Assembly: GCA_026986575.1 (NCBI GenBank)
Contig: JALSOH010000004.1
Span: forward strand, 1 to 64,000
Reading direction: 5' to 3'
DNA from: Thermoproteota archaeon
GTDB taxonomy: Archaea > Korarchaeota > Korarchaeia > Korarchaeales > Korarchaeaceae
Length of the DNA stretch: 64,000 bases
Positions 41,279 through 50,600 of the stretch are shown here, one piece after another. The notes beneath the pieces were generated by a model. The model did not search any database. It worked only from the letters and a program-made list of their open reading frames with translations, and was not told the origin of the DNA. Every line of letters starts with the position of its first letter. The first letter of the stretch is position 1. The position numbers and the translations under genes are program-made.

Positions 41279-44200
41279 GTGTCGTCGACCGTGAATGTTG
41301 GGGATATGAATATCGATTTCTACCCTATAGTAAAGGCCTACTTCCGGGAGCGGAAGCTCTCGGATGTCCAGATAGAGTCCTTCAACAGGTTCTTGGAGAG
41401 GGGAATACAGGAGGTCATAGATGCGTTCAAAGAGTTGGAGCTAGTGGAGAACTACAAATTGGTGCTGAGCAGAGTCTACGTGGGCAGGCCCGAGGTGGAG
41501 GAGTACGATGGTTCATCGCTCCCGGCGATGCCTAATGAGATAAGGCTGAGGAACGCCAATTACCTCGCTCCGATAGAGCTGGAGATAAAGGTATACTCTG
41601 GAGGAATGGAGCTGAAGAGCGAGAGGGTGAGGATAGGCCACATACCCATAATGGTAAGGTCCAAGGGCTGCTATCTCTACAGGCTGGATGAGAAGAGGTT
41701 GATAGAGAAGGGAGAGGACCCTAGGGATCCCGGAGGTTACTTCATCATAAACGGATCGGAGAGGGTGCTCGTCATAAGGGATGATCTAGCGCCCAATAAG
41801 GTGATAGTTGAGCAGACCACAGCGGAGAATAAACCGTACTCGCATGTGGCCCAGATAGTGTCTGCTAAGGCTGGTTTGAGGACTAGGCTCTACTTAGAGT
41901 ATTACACCCGGGATGGGACGATAAAGGCCTCCACCGGGGCCATAAGGGGAGTCCCCGTTGCCATGCTGCTGAAGGCTCTCGGACTTGAGAGGGATGAGGA
42001 CATAGTTGATGCCATATCCAGCGATGAGGAGATAAGGAATGAGTTCCTCTACAGCCTCGACGATGTCCAGAGACGGGCTGAAGAGGAGGGAACTGTTGGG
42101 ATGCTCACTCAGGAGGAGGCTCTGGACTACATAGGCAGGAGGCTCGTGCAGGCGGTTCCCAAGGCAGACAGGGTGAGGTACGCGAAGGAATACCTGAAGA
42201 ACAACCTGCTGCCTCACATCGGAAACAGCGAGGAGGACAACATGGTAAAGGCTTACTTCCTAGCCAAGATGATAGAGAAGCTGCTCAAGGTCGTCAGGGG
42301 TAAGATCGCTCCCGATGATAAGGATCACTTCTCTAACAAGAGGCTCAGACTGGCTGGAACATTGATGCAGGAGGTCTTTAGGGACGCATTTTATCAACTG
42401 GTGAGGAGGCTGAAGGAAAAGGCGGATGAGCAGCTCAGCAGTGGCGTCTATGACTTGGACGTCAGGAGGATCCTGATGAGCCAGAAGATGATCACTCAAC
42501 GCATACTGAGGGCTGTAGCTACGGGAGCCTGGCCGGGAGGCGATCTGGGCGTTAGCCAGAACTTGGAGAGGACCAACTACATAGCTACGCTGCACCACCT
42601 GAGGAGGGTCAACTCGCCCCTACCAGCTGGGCTGCCCCTTCACGAGGCGAGACAGATCCACGGTACCTCCATAGGTAGATTATGTCCCCTTGAAACTCCA
42701 GAGGGAACGAACGTGGGGCTGGTCAGGAGCCTCGCCGTGTTCAGCGATGTGACCTTCGGGACCGATCCAGAGCCTGTTATAGAGATGGTTTTGGACTGGG
42801 GCGCCAAACCCGCGGTCCAGGCAACGCCTAAGGAGGTGGGGAGGCTAACCCCCGTATACGTGGATGGCAGGCTCATAGCGTTCACCGATAAGCCAGAGGA
42901 TCTGATAGCCTTCCTCAGGGAGAGGAGGCCTGAGATGAGTCCGGAGGTTAACTTCACTTACAATAGGGAGGAGAATGCCGTCTACATAAACGCGGACGCT
43001 GGTAGGATGAGGAGGCCCCTCATACCCGTTGACAAGATAGAAGAGGCGATAAAGCTCCTGCCGGAGGTGGAGGCCGGCAACATAAGCTTCTCCGATCTCG
43101 TGAAGATGGGAGTTGTGGAGTTGCTGGATGTGGACGAGGAGGAGTCCGCGGTCATTGCCTACAGCCTCAAGGAGTTGAACGAGAGACACACCCACCTAGA
43201 CTTCGCCCCCTACGCGATGTTCGGCGTAGCCGCCTCCCAGATACCCTACGCGGAGCATAACAACATACCTAGAGACATAATCGGCGCCAATATGGTCAGG
43301 CAGGGCTTAGGCGAGTATGTAGCGAACTGGAGGCTCCGGTTCGACTCCAGAGCATTCCTCATGTTCTACCCGCAGAGACCCATAGTGAAGACGCGGGGCT
43401 CCGAGATAACGGGTTACGATTATAGACCCTCCGGGCAGAACCTCGTCGTCGCTCTCATACCTATGGATGGGTACAACATGGACGACGCCTTAGTCATGTC
43501 GAAGGGCTCGATAGATAGGGGTGCCGCGAGGGCGGTCTTCTTCAGGACCTATGAGGCGGAGGCTAGGAGGCAAGCCATAATAGAGGGTGATCGGTTTGAG
43601 AACCCACTGCCGCTCAAGAAGGTATCTGGAAAGAAGGAGGAGCAGTACTACCAGAAGCTCGGGGAGGATGGCATAGTAGATCCCGAGACCTATGTTGAGG
43701 GAGGAGATGTCCTCATAGGTAAGACTAGCCCGCCCAGGTTCTCACCGGAGCTGTCCATCGGAGGGGGCTACCAGTACACCTTCGAGAGGAGGGACACCTC
43801 CATAGCTATGAGGGCATGGGAGAAGGGTGTGGTCACTGATGTCCTGCTGGCAACTAAGACGGGTGGAGAGAAGCTAGTCAGGGTCAAGGTCAGGGACACG
43901 AGGCCTCCCGAACTGGGAGACAAGTTCGCCACGAGACATGGTCAGAAAGGAGTGCTCGGCATGATATACAGGCAGGAGGATATGCCCTTCACTTCCGAGG
44001 GCATAGTGCCTGACATAGTTCTAGATCCGCACGCTATACCCTCTAGGATGACCATAGGCCAGCTCTACGAGATACTGGCGGGGAAGGTGGGTGCTCTGGA
44101 GGGCAGGTTCGTTGACGGCACTCCTTTCATGTCCGAGCCTGTGGAGGACCTCATGGAGGCCCTGAAGAAGCTCGGATTTGAGTATAGCGGTGAGGAGATA

Positions 44201-44653
44201 ATGTACGATGGCAGGACCGGTCGGATGATAAAGGCTCCCATATTCATAGGCATCAGCTACTACCAGAGGCTCAAGCACATGGTCAGGGACAAGATACACG
44301 CCAGAGCAAGGGGACAGATGCAGCTCCTGACGAGGCAGCCGGTCGAGGGAAGGGCTAGAGGTGGCGGACTCAGGCTCGGTGAGATGGAGGGAGAGGTGCT
44401 CATCTCGCACGGAGCCGCTTCGGTAATGAGGGACAGGTACGTTGAGCAGTCGGATAAGACGATAATCTACGTCTGCAAGAATTGCGGCACAGTAGCGTTC
44501 TTCAACCAGAGGACCAACGAGTTCTTCTGTCCGAGGTGCCAGTCATCCGTTGAGGTGAAGCCGCTGATCACCAGTCACGCCTCGAAGCTGTTCATTGATG
44601 AGCTGATGAGCGGTCACATAGACGTTAGGCTAGATGTGAGGGAGGAGGTCTGA
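41279..44653 (+). CDS. rpoB: RNA polymerase subunit B (unsplit)
   Basis: An 1124-residue second-largest subunit, encoded as one gene rather than split B''/B'. Hallmarks are GRLCPLETPEGTNVGLVR, GYNMDDALVMSKGSIDRGA, DKFATRHGQKGVLGMI and PHAIPSRMTIGQLYE, and a C-terminal zinc clamp (CKNCG and CPRCQ, about 1065-1086). The start is uncertain: GTG 41279 has GTGGGGG eight bases before it; GTG 41264 and ATG 41309 are alternatives. It follows rpoH by about 30 bases and precedes rpoA by 16. Confidence 0.95.
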   Translation: MSSTVNVGDMNIDFYPIVKAYFRERKLSDVQIESFNRFLERGIQEVIDAFKELELVENYKLVLSRVYVGRPEVEEYDGSSLPAMPNEIRLRNANYLAPIELEIKVYSGGMELKSERVRIGHIPIMVRSKGCYLYRLDEKRLIEKGEDPRDPGGYFIINGSERVLVIRDDLAPNKVIVEQTTAENKPYSHVAQIVSAKAGLRTRLYLEYYTRDGTIKASTGAIRGVPVAMLLKALGLERDEDIVDAISSDEEIRNEFLYSLDDVQRRAEEEGTVGMLTQEEALDYIGRRLVQAVPKADRVRYAKEYLKNNLLPHIGNSEEDNMVKAYFLAKMIEKLLKVVRGKIAPDDKDHFSNKRLRLAGTLMQEVFRDAFYQLVRRLKEKADEQLSSGVYDLDVRRILMSQKMITQRILRAVATGAWPGGDLGVSQNLERTNYIATLHHLRRVNSPLPAGLPLHEARQIHGTSIGRLCPLETPEGTNVGLVRSLAVFSDVTFGTDPEPVIEMVLDWGAKPAVQATPKEVGRLTPVYVDGRLIAFTDKPEDLIAFLRERRPEMSPEVNFTYNREENAVYINADAGRMRRPLIPVDKIEEAIKLLPEVEAGNISFSDLVKMGVVELLDVDEEESAVIAYSLKELNERHTHLDFAPYAMFGVAASQIPYAEHNNIPRDIIGANMVRQGLGEYVANWRLRFDSRAFLMFYPQRPIVKTRGSEITGYDYRPSGQNLVVALIPMDGYNMDDALVMSKGSIDRGAARAVFFRTYEAEARRQAIIEGDRFENPLPLKKVSGKKEEQYYQKLGEDGIVDPETYVEGGDVLIGKTSPPRFSPELSIGGGYQYTFERRDTSIAMRAWEKGVVTDVLLATKTGGEKLVRVKVRDTRPPELGDKFATRHGQKGVLGMIYRQEDMPFTSEGIVPDIVLDPHAIPSRMTIGQLYEILAGKVGALEGRFVDGTPFMSEPVEDLMEALKKLGFEYSGEEIMYDGRTGRMIKAPIFIGISYYQRLKHMVRDKIHARARGQMQLLTRQPVEGRARGGGLRLGEMEGEVLISHGAASVMRDRYVEQSDKTIIYVCKNCGTVAFFNQRTNEFFCPRCQSSVEVKPLITSHASKLFIDELMSGHIDVRLDVREEV

Positions 44654-44669
44654 AGGAGGAGGTGATCTC

Positions 44670-47600
44670 ATGGCGTTGATATGGGAACCGGTGGCCGATG
44701 AGGAAGCCATTCCCTACAGCCTCAGGAAGGTAATGTTCGGTCTCATCTCCCCGTCTGATGCCCGGAGAATAGGGTTCATCGAGATAACCGAGCCGACCGC
44801 CTACGATGAGGGCGGCCTACCAGTACAGGGAGGAGTGTTGGATCCCAGACTCGGAACGATAAATCCCAGGAAGAGGTGCCCCATCTGTGGGAACTATCCG
44901 AAGAACTGTCCCGGGCACTTCGGTAGGATAGAGTTAGCGATGCCCGTTGTTCACATAGGCTACGTTAAGAGGATAAAGGATGCCCTGAACACTGTCTGTC
45001 ATAAGTGTGGTAAGGTCTTGCTCCCCGAGGAGGAAAGGGCTTACTTCATATCCCGGGCCAAGGAAGTGGCTGAGAGGAATCCTGAGAAGAAGATAGATGA
45101 CGAGCTGGTCAGGCAGGTCAGGGAAGAGGTGAAGAAGTACACCAAGAAGCACAAGAAGTGCCCTCACTGTGGAGCTGACGTGCAGAGGGTGGAGCTGGAG
45201 GAGGTATATAAGTTTATAGTCAAGGAACCGGAGCCTAGGAGGCTATGGCCTACTGAGATAAGGGATATACTAGAGAGAGTTAGTGACGATGACTCTCTCC
45301 TTATAGGATTCAATCCTGAGAGGGCCAGGCCTGAATGGACCGTTCTCACCGTGCTACTAGTGCCTCCTCTCCCGGTCAGACCTTCAATATATCTAGAAAC
45401 TGGTGAGAGATCCGAGGACGATCTCACTCACATTCTGGTGGAGATACTCAAGGTAAATAGAAAGCTCCATAACTCCAAGAGGCTGGGCGCTCCCAGCAGC
45501 ATGGTCGAGAGCGAGTGGGACCTACTGCAGTACTGGGTGAGTGTGTTCTTCAATAACGCTGCCGCTAATATGCCCGTAGCTACGCAGAAGGGGACTAGGA
45601 GGCCCCTCAAATCCCTGTTCCAGAGGCTCAGCGGTAAGGAGGGAAGGCTTAGGAAGAACCTCATAGGCAAGAGGGTTAACTTCTCCAGCAGGACCGTGAT
45701 CTCCCCCGATCCGATGATAGACATAGATGAGGTAGGAGTACCTGTGGAGATAGCCATGGTCCTCACCGTTCCGGAGTACGTCAACGAGAACAACATAGAG
45801 AAGCTCAAGGAGCTAGTCATGAGGGGGCCTGATGAGTATCCCGGCGCCAACACCGTGAGGAAGGGTGGGGCCACTCCATTGAGCCTGAAGATAATCCAGA
45901 GGAAGGGCAAGGAGGCGCTCAAAGAGGTCGCCGAGCAGCTGGAGCCCGGTGATGTGGTGGAGAGGCACCTGATGGATGGCGACTATGTAATATTCAACAG
46001 GCAACCGTCACTACACAAACTCTCCATGCTCGGGCATAGGGTGAAGGTGCTGCCCGGCGCTACATTCAGGCTTCACCCCGCCGTTTGCGTTCCCTACAAC
46101 GCAGATTTCGATGGAGATGAGATGAACCTCCACGCGCCCCAGCTCCTCGATGGGGCTATCGAGGCTAAGGAGCTGATGGGCGTGAAGAACAACATGCTCT
46201 CCCCGAGGACTGGAGGTTCCATTGTGGGGGCTAGACAGGACTTCATAACTGCCCTGTACATGATAACGAAGAAGGACTCGCTCTTTGACAAGTCGGAGGC
46301 TACGCGGATCCTCGCTAGAGCTGGCATAACGGAGCTTCCCGAGCCGGCCATAAAGAAGCCAAAGGAACTCTGGACGGGGAAGCAGCTCATATCTGTGCTG
46401 CTCCCCAAGGATTTGGACTTCGAGTCTGTAGCCAAGTCAGCCAAGGGAGTGGAGTGCGTAGATCCCTCCTGCCCCGGAGACGGGTACGTATTGATAAGGA
46501 GAGGTCAGCTCCTTTCCGGAGTCTTGGATGACGACATCGTGGGAACCCTCGTTAAGGGGAAGCTCACGATAATAGATGTCCTCATAAGGGATTACGGTAA
46601 TGAGATGGCCGCCGACTTCCTCAACAAGCTGTTGAAGATAGCTGCCAAGGAAGTCATGCTCTACGGAATAACCACCTCCCCCAAGGAGTTGATGATGCCT
46701 GAAGAGGCCTACAAGGAGATAGACGACATCTACTCACAGCTCAAGGAGGAGGTAATGGAGCTGATAAGGAGTAGGCCCATAGTCAGGAAGGCGGCCATTT
46801 ACAGGACAAAAGAAGAGCTCCTCAGATTGATGAGAGAGGAGCAAATGCTAGAATTCGATATAGTTCAGACGATAGATAGCTTCTGGAGCAAGGTCAGCGA
46901 TGTCGTCGCCAAGTACGTCGATCCGAAATCCAATGTAGCCATAATGGCCAAGACAGGAGCCAGGGGTTCGATAGCGAACCTGTCCCAGATAATGGGTCAG
47001 GTCGGGCAGCAGAAGATCAAGACGAGGATCGGATTCGTGCTAACCAGCGGTAGGCCTAGGAAAGGGTATAGAGACAGGGTGCTCTCCTATTTCGAGAGAG
47101 GCGACCTCAGCCCAGAGGCGAGGGGATTCGTGAGGAACAGTTACGTCAAGGGATTGAATCCCGTCGAATTCATATTCCACGCCATGTCCAGCAGGGAGTC
47201 CCTCATAGACAAGGGTAGGAGGACCGAGGACAGTGGGTACTTCTACAGAAGGGTAGCTAACTCGCTCAAGGATGTTTATGTGTCCTACGATGAGACGGTC
47301 AGGGACTCGCTGGGACACATCCTCCAGTTCAGGTTCGGCGGTGATGGATACGATCCGACCAAGTTGTTCAGGAACGAGCCCGTCAACATCAAGAGGATAA
47401 TAGAGAAGCATGTGAAGGGTAAGAGGAAGAGGGGTGTTTCCAAGAGCAGGATAGAGGAGGCGCTGAAGGAGGCTGGACTCCCGACAGCCCTAGCGGAGAA
47501 GATACATGAGGCGAGGCCTAAGGAGTCCGAGCTCAGGGCAATAATAGAGGAGCTGAAAAGGGGCTTCGAACGGGCTAAGGTTGAGGTCCTGACCCCTATA

Positions 47601-48641
47601 GGCCTCATCAGCGCCCAGAGCATAGCGGAGCCAACCACTCAGATGGTTCTCAGGACCTTCCACGCGCCCGGACTGCTGGCCATGGATGTGACCCATGGGG
47701 TGGAGAGGTTCAAGGAACTCGTGTTCTACGCCTCTACGAGCACTCCCACCATGGAGATACATCTCAAGCCCGAGTGCCAAGACGATGAGGTGAAGATAAG
47801 GAAGGTGATAAGGAGCATCAGGGAACTGAGGATAAGGGACCTTATAGAGGAGTACGCCATAGACAACTTCGGCTATAGGCTCATATTGAAGCCCGACATG
47901 AGGGCTCTAGAGAGCAACCTGATCACCCTCGACAAGTTCGTGGGCTACATAAGAAGCGCCGTCAAAAACATGAAGGGAGAAGTCTCTCTAGAGGGCGATA
48001 AAGTCGTAGTAGAGCTCTTCGAGGCGGCTAAGAAGGATAAGCCTCTTCAAACCCTCAGATCTTGGTCTTACAGGGTGCTGGATAAGCTGGTCTCCGGTAT
48101 AAAGGGGATAAAGAGGGCATGGGTAGAGACCGTAGAGGTGGATGGTAAGAAGGAGTACGTGATAAGGACTACGGGATCCAACTTGGCTGAGGTCCTCAAC
48201 CTGAGCTGTGTCGACGTATCCAAGACGATAACCAACGATTGTAAGGAGATCGAGAAGGTTCTGGGTATAGAGGCTGCTAGGAACTGCATATTCAAAGAGC
48301 TGGCCCGTATATTGGAGGAACAGGGTCTGGAAGTTGATAGGAGGTACATCTCCTTGGTGGCTGATACGATGACCTACTCTGGCACCATAGAGGCCATAAG
48401 GTTGCAGGCTGCTGGGGTTGCATCAGGGTTCTTCAGCGAGATGAAGACCCCCCTCAGCAAGATGGCCTTCGAGTGGACCACCCACGTCATCCTGAATACT
48501 GCTAGGCGTGGTGAGGATAATCCGATAGTGGGACCACTAGACGCTTTAATAATGGGACAGACCCCGCCAATAGGGACGGGAAGGGTTTCGGTCAGGTGGG
48601 ATCTCAGCCCGCCCGGTAGCAGTAGAGGTGATAATGAATGA
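44670..48641 (+). CDS. rpoA: RNA polymerase subunit A, fused A' and A''
   Basis: A 1323-residue largest subunit. The N-terminal zinc motif (CPICGNYPKNCPGHFG), the catalytic NADFDGDEMNLH (about 475-486), and the A''-type trigger-loop region (about 980-1010) are on one chain; most archaea split it near 900-960. Two catalytic elements deviate from family norms: the bridge helix reads SSRESLIDKGRRT (840-852) where other RNAPs have GGREGLIDTAVKT, and the trigger loop reads QMVLRTFHAPG (991-1001). The ATG follows GGAGGTGATCTC. The last four bases overlap L30e. Confidence 0.96.
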   Translation: MALIWEPVADEEAIPYSLRKVMFGLISPSDARRIGFIEITEPTAYDEGGLPVQGGVLDPRLGTINPRKRCPICGNYPKNCPGHFGRIELAMPVVHIGYVKRIKDALNTVCHKCGKVLLPEEERAYFISRAKEVAERNPEKKIDDELVRQVREEVKKYTKKHKKCPHCGADVQRVELEEVYKFIVKEPEPRRLWPTEIRDILERVSDDDSLLIGFNPERARPEWTVLTVLLVPPLPVRPSIYLETGERSEDDLTHILVEILKVNRKLHNSKRLGAPSSMVESEWDLLQYWVSVFFNNAAANMPVATQKGTRRPLKSLFQRLSGKEGRLRKNLIGKRVNFSSRTVISPDPMIDIDEVGVPVEIAMVLTVPEYVNENNIEKLKELVMRGPDEYPGANTVRKGGATPLSLKIIQRKGKEALKEVAEQLEPGDVVERHLMDGDYVIFNRQPSLHKLSMLGHRVKVLPGATFRLHPAVCVPYNADFDGDEMNLHAPQLLDGAIEAKELMGVKNNMLSPRTGGSIVGARQDFITALYMITKKDSLFDKSEATRILARAGITELPEPAIKKPKELWTGKQLISVLLPKDLDFESVAKSAKGVECVDPSCPGDGYVLIRRGQLLSGVLDDDIVGTLVKGKLTIIDVLIRDYGNEMAADFLNKLLKIAAKEVMLYGITTSPKELMMPEEAYKEIDDIYSQLKEEVMELIRSRPIVRKAAIYRTKEELLRLMREEQMLEFDIVQTIDSFWSKVSDVVAKYVDPKSNVAIMAKTGARGSIANLSQIMGQVGQQKIKTRIGFVLTSGRPRKGYRDRVLSYFERGDLSPEARGFVRNSYVKGLNPVEFIFHAMSSRESLIDKGRRTEDSGYFYRRVANSLKDVYVSYDETVRDSLGHILQFRFGGDGYDPTKLFRNEPVNIKRIIEKHVKGKRKRGVSKSRIEEALKEAGLPTALAEKIHEARPKESELRAIIEELKRGFERAKVEVLTPIGLISAQSIAEPTTQMVLRTFHAPGLLAMDVTHGVERFKELVFYASTSTPTMEIHLKPECQDDEVKIRKVIRSIRELRIRDLIEEYAIDNFGYRLILKPDMRALESNLITLDKFVGYIRSAVKNMKGEVSLEGDKVVVELFEAAKKDKPLQTLRSWSYRVLDKLVSGIKGIKRAWVETVEVDGKKEYVIRTTGSNLAEVLNLSCVDVSKTITNDCKEIEKVLGIEAARNCIFKELARILEEQGLEVDRRYISLVADTMTYSGTIEAIRLQAAGVASGFFSEMKTPLSKMAFEWTTHVILNTARRGEDNPIVGPLDALIMGQTPPIGTGRVSVRWDLSPPGSSRGDNE

Positions 48642-48949
48642 GCAGTGAGGTTGAACCTGAGCTTTACCTAGCTCTCAAGTCCGGAAATGTGATACTGGGA
48701 GCTAGAAGGGTGATAAAGCAGCTGAAATCCGGAGAGAATCCCAAGTTGGTGATAGTCGCCAGCAACGCGCCGCAGGACATAAAGATGGAGGTCGAGTACT
48801 TGGCTAAGCTGGCCAACGTACCAGTCTACCAGTACCCCGGCAAATCTATCGACCTTGGAAGGGCCTTTAAGAAGCCCTTCTTCGTTTCAGTGGCAGCGGT
48901 AATGGAGGAGGGTGAGTCCAAAATCTTGGAGGTCTTAGGAGTGGAGTGA
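48638..48949 (+). CDS. rpl30e: Ribosomal protein L30e
   Basis: A 103-residue L7Ae-fold protein: LALKSGNVILGARRVIKQLK, KLVIVASNAPQDIKMEVEYL, and VPVYQYPGKSIDLGRAFKK. It is a large-subunit component in archaea and eukaryotes and can bind kink-turns. ATG 48638 overlaps the rpoA stop by four bases behind GAGGTGATAATGA. The rpoA-L30e-nusA-S12-S7 order is conserved in archaea. Confidence 0.95.
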   Translation: MSSEVEPELYLALKSGNVILGARRVIKQLKSGENPKLVIVASNAPQDIKMEVEYLAKLANVPVYQYPGKSIDLGRAFKKPFFVSVAAVMEEGESKILEVLGVE

Positions 48950-48968
48950 TCTCTGGAGGTGTAGGGGG

Positions 48969-49439
48969 ATTCCAGGTAGGAAGGTCATCATAACGCCTGA
49001 ACAGTTCCGCTACATACAGCTCTTCCATAACATGCTCGGGGTCAGGCCCAAGGATGTCGTGGAGGATAAAGAGGAGAATAGGCTTATTTTCGTGGTGGAG
49101 AAGGGCGATCTAGGAAGGGCAGTAGGGAGGGGAGGTAGGAAGCTGAAGACCATGAGGCGCCTCCTGAGGGGAGACCTAGACATGTCCATAGAGGTCGTCG
49201 AGTTCGACGACACTCCGGAGGGATTCGTGACCAATCTGCTGAGCCCAGCCAGAGTACCCAAGGTCAGGATAGTGAAGCAGGGCGATGAGACCGTCGCTAT
49301 CGCATACGTAGTCGAACAGGATAAGAGCATAGCAATAGGGAAGAACGGTAGGAGGATAAAGAGGGCTAGGATCCTAGCCAAGAGGTGGTACAGCATAGAC
49401 AACATTAAAATAGCAACATGGACTACCCCTACCTCGTGA
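48969..49439 (+). CDS. nusA: NusA-like KH protein, probable ATT start
   Basis: A 156-residue archaeal NusA with two KH domains; GxxG loops occur in AVGRGGRKLK and AIGKNGRRIKRAR. It is implicated in transcription or rRNA processing. The first conserved strand and helix (KVIITPEQFRYIQLFHNMLG) lie upstream of the only canonical start, ATG 49032. Between the upstream stop and that ATG there is no ATG, GTG or TTG. A perfect GGAGGTG at 48955-48961 stands seven bases before ATT 48969, so I take ATT as the start. Starting at 49032 would remove 21 residues that match the family. Confidence 0.85.
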   Translation: MPGRKVIITPEQFRYIQLFHNMLGVRPKDVVEDKEENRLIFVVEKGDLGRAVGRGGRKLKTMRRLLRGDLDMSIEVVEFDDTPEGFVTNLLSPARVPKVRIVKQGDETVAIAYVVEQDKSIAIGKNGRRIKRARILAKRWYSIDNIKIATWTTPTS

Positions 49440-49448
49440 GGTGGTTGC

Positions 49449-49889
49449 ATGGGTAAGAAATCTCCGCTGGGACTGTACGCCGCTCGAGGATTAGCTGAGA
49501 AGTACAAGGAGAAGAGGCTTCACAGCTGGAAGGTCAGGAGGAGACTGTACAGGCTGAAGGAAAAATTCGACCCTCTAGAGGGCGCGCCCATGGCTAGGGG
49601 CATAGTGCTGGAGAAGGTGGGTCTCGAGGCGAGGCAACCCCACTCCGGGTTGAGGAAGGCGGTCAAGGTCCAGTTAGCTAAAAACGGGGTCATAGTCACC
49701 GCGTTCGCGCCGGGAGATGGTGCTCTGAACGTGATCAATGAGCACGATGAGGTGATAATCGAGGGCATCGGCGGTTCTAGGGGCAGATCCATGGGAGACA
49801 TACCCGGAGTCAGGTATAAGGTGATAAAGGTCAACGGCGTATCCCTGCAGGCGATACTGCAGGGTAAGAAGGAGAAGCCCAGCAGGTGA
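49449..49889 (+). CDS. rps12: Ribosomal protein S12 with altered decoding motif
   Basis: A 146-residue small-subunit protein of the decoding centre. The archaeal features are [36 protein letters not shown] and [15 protein letters not shown]. The near-universal PNSA loop that contacts the A-site codon-anticodon helix reads PHSG here (residues 64-67), and the next residues are LRKAVKVQL where others have IRKCVRVQL. The DNA reads cleanly (CCC CAC TCC GGG). The start ATG is preceded by GAGGTGGTTGC. It is followed by S7 four bases downstream. Confidence 0.95.
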   Translation: MGKKSPLGLYAARGLAEKYKEKRLHSWKVRRRLYRLKEKFDPLEGAPMARGIVLEKVGLEARQPHSGLRKAVKVQLAKNGVIVTAFAPGDGALNVINEHDEVIIEGIGGSRGRSMGDIPGVRYKVIKVNGVSLQAILQGKKEKPSR

Positions 49890-49893
49890 TCGC

Positions 49894-50544
49894 ATGAGCG
49901 AGGAGGTTGAGGCCAAGGAGAAGAACCCCAAGACCGGTGGTCCCGAGATAAAGCTATTCGGTAAGTGGAGCTACGAGGGAGTTGAGGTGAAGAACGTCGC
50001 CCTGAAGAGGGTGATCTCCCTCAAGCCCGTTTACCTTCCGCACACCGGCGGAAGGCACGAGCATAAGAGGTTCGGGAAGCTCGAGCTTCCCATCGTTGAG
50101 AGGCTGGTTAACAGGCTCATGAGTCAGGCTATCAATGCTGGTAGTAAGAAGGACCATGTGAACAGCAAGAATCCAGGGAAGAAGCTCAAGGCCCTGAGGA
50201 CCGTTAAGTACGCGTTCCAGATCATCGAGTTGAGGACCGGCCGGAACCCCATACAGGTCTTCATAGACGCCATCGAGAACTCCATAATAAGGGAGGAGGT
50301 CACTAGGATCATGTACGGAGGAGTCAGCTACTTCCACGCCGTCGACACTTCACCGAGCAGGATGGTCGACCTCGCCATCAGGCACATAGCTCAGGGAGCG
50401 GCCATGAAGGCATTCAGGAGCCCGAGGAGCTTGGCCGAGGCCCTTGCTGATGAGATAATCGCTGCTGCCGAGTACGACAGGAACAAGAGCTTCGCCATAA
50501 GGAGGAAGGAGGAAATAGAGAGGATTGCCTTGAGCAGCAGGTGA
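49894..50544 (+). CDS. rps7: Ribosomal protein S7
   Basis: A 216-residue head protein that organises the 3' major domain of 16S rRNA. It contains [48 protein letters not shown] and the C-terminal [14 protein letters not shown] typical of archaea. The N-terminal 30 residues are an archaeal extension. The ATG follows GGTGATCGC. It ends the RNA polymerase-ribosomal operon; the elongation factor and S10 genes that often follow are absent. Confidence 0.96.
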   Translation: MSEEVEAKEKNPKTGGPEIKLFGKWSYEGVEVKNVALKRVISLKPVYLPHTGGRHEHKRFGKLELPIVERLVNRLMSQAINAGSKKDHVNSKNPGKKLKALRTVKYAFQIIELRTGRNPIQVFIDAIENSIIREEVTRIMYGGVSYFHAVDTSPSRMVDLAIRHIAQGAAMKAFRSPRSLAEALADEIIAAAEYDRNKSFAIRRKEEIERIALSSR

Positions 50545-50563
50545 TCCCGTTCCATCCCATCCA

Positions 50564-50573
50564 TTTATAATAT
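50564..50573 (+). promoter_or_regulatory. TATA box of the LSm gene
   Basis: TTTATAATAT is centred about 33 bases before ATG 50601, giving a leader of some eight bases that holds GGTGAT. Confidence 0.55.
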
Positions 50574-50600
50574 GAGGAGTCTGGGTTTTGGTGATGAGTT

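Noticed and set aside
36243-48641. Inteins in polC, rpoB or rpoA
   Set aside because: Lengths and active-site motifs are continuous. No insertion with splicing motifs is present.
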